Source: JBOZRQ01 sp050789255 (GTDB lineage: Bacteria > Bacillota > Sulfobacillia > Symbiobacteriales > Symbiobacteriaceae). From it: 64,000 nt of DNA. Positions 61,583 to 64,000 of this stretch are shown one piece after another. The position numbers and the translations under genes were made by a program. Each line of letters opens with the position of its first letter. Position 1 is the stretch's first letter. The notes beneath the pieces are model-generated. The model searched no databases, was not told where the DNA came from, and worked only from the letters and a program-made list of their open reading frames with translations. The DNA is taken from NCBI GenBank assembly GCA_050789255.1, contig JBOZRQ010000060.1:186001-250000 (forward strand), given 5' to 3'.

Positions 61583-61886
61583 GACTCACCCGTACCTCAC
61601 CCGTGCCTCACCGTGCCTCACCGTGCCTCACCCTTGGCTCACCGTGCCTCACCCGTGCCTCACCCGTGACCCACCCGTGCCTCACCGTGACTCACCCGTG
61701 CCTCACCCGTGGCTCACCCGTGGCTCACCGTGACTCACCCGTGGCTCACCGTGACTCGCCCGTGCCTCACCCGTGGCTCACCCCTGGCTCACCGTGACTC
61801 GCCCGTGCCTCACCGTGACTCACCCTTGCCTCACCCGAGACTCACCCTTTGCCCACCCGTGACTCACCCTTGGCTCACCGTTCCCG
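61583..61886. repeat. Minisatellite of about 28 units of 10-11 bp (CTCACC-CGTG)
   Basis: The unit is N-CTCAC(C)C-GTG: the leading base is C, G or A and one C is optional, giving 10- or 11-bp units, with occasional substitutions (CTCGCC, CCCACC, CTTG). I count about 28 units in ~300 bp. Because unit length is not a multiple of three, no reading frame is conserved through it. One unit per helical turn would place every copy on one DNA face. It fills the gap between the VOC and phosphotransferase genes. Confidence 0.95.
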
Positions 61887-61914
61887 CAGACCCAGTTTCA
61901 GGGGGGCGCCGGCC

Positions 61915-62862
61915 ATGGAACTTGAACTTCTGCGGACCGAGTTCGGCTTGACGGCTGAGTCCCTGGAGCCCCTGACCGGGGGGCGGGTGAACGGTTTGTG
62001 GCGGTGCGGCGACTGGGTCGTCAAGCGCTACGACCATCGCCAGGTCCCGTTGGCGCGGGCTGAGCGGGCGGTTACGCTGCAGCACAGGCTGGCCGCTGCG
62101 GGGTTCCCCGCCCCGGCGCCGCGCCCGACCAAAACCGGATCCTTATGGGCACACTCCGACGATGGTCTCGTCGTGGTGATGCCCTTCGTGCGCGGCGTCC
62201 GCCGCCCGCGTGGGAGCCTGACGGCTCTTGAAGCCGCTAACCTGGGCCGTACCCTCGGGGACCTGCATCTACGGCTGGCCGCGGAGCCCTGTGCGGCGCC
62301 CGAGACCGTGGCCACCCGCTGGGAGGACCTGAGGGCGCAGGCCTTGTCGGTGGAGGCCCCCACCGAGTTCGACCGGCTTCTGGCCGAGGTCGCCGAGTAC
62401 GTCACTGCAGCGGTTCAGCGGATGCCCCCGGCGGACGGAGCGAGCCTTCCCTGGCAGCTCTGCCACGGCGACCTGCACCTGGATAACATCCTCTTCGACG
62501 CCGAGGGCAGCGTCGCCGCCGTCCTGGACTTCGACAACGCCGGCCCGTCGAGGGCGGGGGTAGAACTGATGATGGCGTGGAACCTCTGCTTCGGCACCGA
62601 TCCGGGGGCGCCCGCGATGACCGCCGAGGCGGCTGCCTTCTTCACCGCGTACCGCCAGGCCAATCCGCACGCAGGAGATCTGGCTACAGCGTTGCGGGCC
62701 TACTGGTTCAACCTGATCAGCAACACCTGGCCGGCGGCCATCCGGTACAAGGAAGGCAGGGTCGAGCCCGCGTGGGTTGAGATCCTGTCGCTGCGGTACC
62801 GGTCCGCCCGATGGCTGGGCGAGAATATGGAGAAGGTTGGACGCTGGCTGACAGTGCCCTGA
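61915..62862 (+). CDS. APH-family (aminoglycoside/choline-kinase-like) phosphotransferase
   Basis: 315 residues from ATG 61915, behind AGGGGGG; the frame opens upstream only into the minisatellite. Kinase-like motifs are VKRYDHRQ (ATP-binding Lys), LCHGDLHLDNILF (catalytic loop) and VLDFDNAG (metal Asp). Substrates in this family range from homoserine and choline to antibiotics; nothing here is specific. The last helices are Trp/Arg rich. Confidence 0.88.
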   Translation: MELELLRTEFGLTAESLEPLTGGRVNGLWRCGDWVVKRYDHRQVPLARAERAVTLQHRLAAAGFPAPAPRPTKTGSLWAHSDDGLVVVMPFVRGVRRPRGSLTALEAANLGRTLGDLHLRLAAEPCAAPETVATRWEDLRAQALSVEAPTEFDRLLAEVAEYVTAAVQRMPPADGASLPWQLCHGDLHLDNILFDAEGSVAAVLDFDNAGPSRAGVELMMAWNLCFGTDPGAPAMTAEAAAFFTAYRQANPHAGDLATALRAYWFNLISNTWPAAIRYKEGRVEPAWVEILSLRYRSARWLGENMEKVGRWLTVP

Positions 62863-62916
62863 ATCGTTGACCCCTCCCGTCTGCGTGGTCTACGATGAGA
62901 CCGGAGGTCGACAACT

Positions 62917-64000
62917 TTGCACACAAACCGTGCCCCGCAGGCGGGAATCCGCAACGTGGGGCTGCTCGCTCATGTCGATGCCGGCAAGACCACCACAACC
63001 GAGCAGATGCTCTACCTGACCGGACGCACCCGCACCCCAGGCAGTGTCGACGAGGGCACCGCCCAGACCGACTGGCTGGAGGTGGAGCGGGAGCGCGGCA
63101 TCTCCGTGCGCATGGCCACCACGGTGCTCCCCTGGAAGGGCTGTACGATCAACCTGGTCGACACCCCCGGTCACATCGACTTTGCCGGCGAGGTCGAGCG
63201 CGCCTGCCAGGTGCTCGATGGCGCCGTGCTGATCATCTCGGCAGCCGAGGGCGTGCAGTCGCATACCGAGACCCTCTTTGCCGCCCTCACTGCCATGCGC
63301 ATTCCCACGGTGATCTTCATCAACAAGATGGACCGGACCGGCGCTGACCCCGAGCGGGTGCTGGCGGAGGTCCGGTCCGCTTTAACGGACCGTACGGTGG
63401 TGCTGCAGGACGTATCTGGCGTCGAGGAGCGCTTCACAGGCGTCTCCGAGATCGCTCCGGACCTGCTGGCCAACCGGCTGGCTGACCTCGATGAGGCGGT
63501 GCTGGAGCGCTACCTGGAGCAGGGTACCGTCGAGCCGTCCTTCCTTGAGGAGAGGCTGGCGGGCCTGGTCCGGGCCGGGGAAGCCTTCCCGGTCCTCTTC
63601 GGCGCGGCCAAGAAGGGGATCGGTGTGACCGAACTGCTGGACGCCATCGCCCGGTATCTGCCGCCGCCCGCTGGCGGGGAAGATGCCGGGCTTTCCGGCG
63701 TGGTGTTCAAAATCGAGCGGGACCCCGCCATGGGCCGGGTGGCGTATGTCCGGCTCTTCGGCGGGCGCCTGCGCAACCGGGACGCGGTGCGCAACGCCAC
63801 GCAGGCCTATGACGGCAAGGTCACCCAAATCCGCAAGATGTTCGCCCGCCACCACGAGGACGTGGGTGAGCTGGCGGCCGGCGATATCGCCGCCCTGTGC
63901 GGGCTCGGCGCCATCCGGGTCGGGGATGTGCTCGGCGACTCGGCCGGCGTGCCACAGCTGCACCGCCTTGCTACCCCGATCCTGAGCGTGCAGGTGCACC
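62917..64000 (+). CDS. Tet(M)-like ribosomal-protection/EF-G-family GTPase, C-terminus outside window
   Basis: First 361 residues, TTG 62917 with GGAGG nine bases upstream. GTPase motifs: AHVDAGKTT (G1), DTPGH (G3), NKMD (G4) and FGAAKK (G5). GSVDEGTAQTDWLEVERERG in place of the EF-G sequence matches the tetracycline-resistance group (TetM, OtrA, TetB(P)) switch region, and a domain-2 beta barrel follows (SGVVFKIERDPAMGRVAYVR). It would displace tetracycline from the ribosome or rescue stalled ribosomes. The gene runs off the window. Confidence 0.9.
   Translation, partial: MHTNRAPQAGIRNVGLLAHVDAGKTTTTEQMLYLTGRTRTPGSVDEGTAQTDWLEVERERGISVRMATTVLPWKGCTINLVDTPGHIDFAGEVERACQVLDGAVLIISAAEGVQSHTETLFAALTAMRIPTVIFINKMDRTGADPERVLAEVRSALTDRTVVLQDVSGVEERFTGVSEIAPDLLANRLADLDEAVLERYLEQGTVEPSFLEERLAGLVRAGEAFPVLFGAAKKGIGVTELLDAIARYLPPPAGGEDAGLSGVVFKIERDPAMGRVAYVRLFGGRLRNRDAVRNATQAYDGKVTQIRKMFARHHEDVGELAAGDIAALCGLGAIRVGDVLGDSAGVPQLHRLATPILSVQVH

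Noticed and set aside
61583..61886. CRISPR array
   Set aside because: Units are 10-11 bp, contiguous and without unique spacers; no cas genes nearby.
61603..61951. Small open frames across the minisatellite (Pro/His/Leu/Thr-rich repeats)
   Set aside because: The 10/11-bp units shift frame, so no protein repeat is conserved; the apparent peptide is a by-product of the DNA repeat.
1..64000. tRNA, rRNA, insertion sequence or prophage genes
   Set aside because: None of the expected conserved stretches (T-loop, transposase, integrase or terminal repeats) was seen on reading through the window.

Overview
The window is GC-rich DNA with strong AGGAGG-type ribosome binding sites, frequent GTG and TTG starts, many ATGA/GTGA stop-start overlaps and lipoprotein-type solute-binding proteins. 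This combination fits a high-GC Firmicute (Symbiobacterium-like) better than an actinomycete. The assignment is inference from style only, because no rRNA or tRNA was found in the window.

Layout. (1) 1-4802, minus: a very large secreted subtilisin-family protease carrying repeated carboxypeptidase-regulatory-like and PQQ-type beta-propeller modules, cut by the window edge. (2) 5138-27316, plus: a tightly packed run of 15 genes ending in a strong terminator. It holds a sugar ABC importer (binding protein and two permeases, no ATPase), a putative clan GH-A glycosidase, a heparinase II/III-type lyase with carbohydrate-binding modules, a YesL/DUF624 protein, a polysaccharide-deacetylase-like protein, an AraR-type GntR/LacI regulator, a GH38 alpha-mannosidase, an enolase-superfamily enzyme, a DUF4432 epimerase-like protein, a Gfo/Idh/MocA dehydrogenase, two PLP enzymes, a DapA/NanA-type aldolase and a DHODH-like flavoprotein. 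Twin 16-bp palindromes upstream are a candidate operator. (3) 27455-29482: a MASE3-PAS-PAS-GGDEF protein. (4) 29531-36105: a second sugar locus, divergent around a repeat-rich control region, with a dehydrogenase, class I aldolase, PfkB kinase, DeoR regulator and GH38-like enzyme. (5) 36102-41974: a PNPOx-like protein, a cell-wall endopeptidase, a small anchored protein and a complete potABCD polyamine importer. (6) 42092-45235: an orphan pduS-pduT pair (flavin/Fe-S oxidoreductase plus Fe-S shell-type trimer), a small membrane protein and a DinB-like protein.

(7) 45526-60406 is the most interesting region. A PaaK-like CoA ligase and the FAD-monooxygenase half of an anthraniloyl-CoA/salicylyl-CoA-type monooxygenase face, across a 67-bp promoter region, a 12-gene plus-strand operon: SDR, RidA-like protein, Old-Yellow-Enzyme-type reductase (the other half, here a separate gene with an FN3-like tail), thiolase, shortened HMG-CoA-synthase-like protein, DUF35 Zn-ribbon protein, ADP-forming acyl-CoA synthetase, second SDR, AMP-forming acyl-CoA synthetase, split B12-dependent acyl-CoA mutase, and a BadI/MenB-type ring-opening hydrolase. 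Together they read as an aerobic CoA-thioester pathway that hydroxylates and reduces an aromatic ring, then opens it hydrolytically and feeds the product into acyl-CoA metabolism.

(8) 60612-64000: a VOC-family ring-cleaving-dioxygenase-like protein, a roughly 300-bp minisatellite of 10/11-bp units, an APH-like phosphotransferase and the start of a Tet(M)-like ribosome-protection GTPase, cut by the window end.
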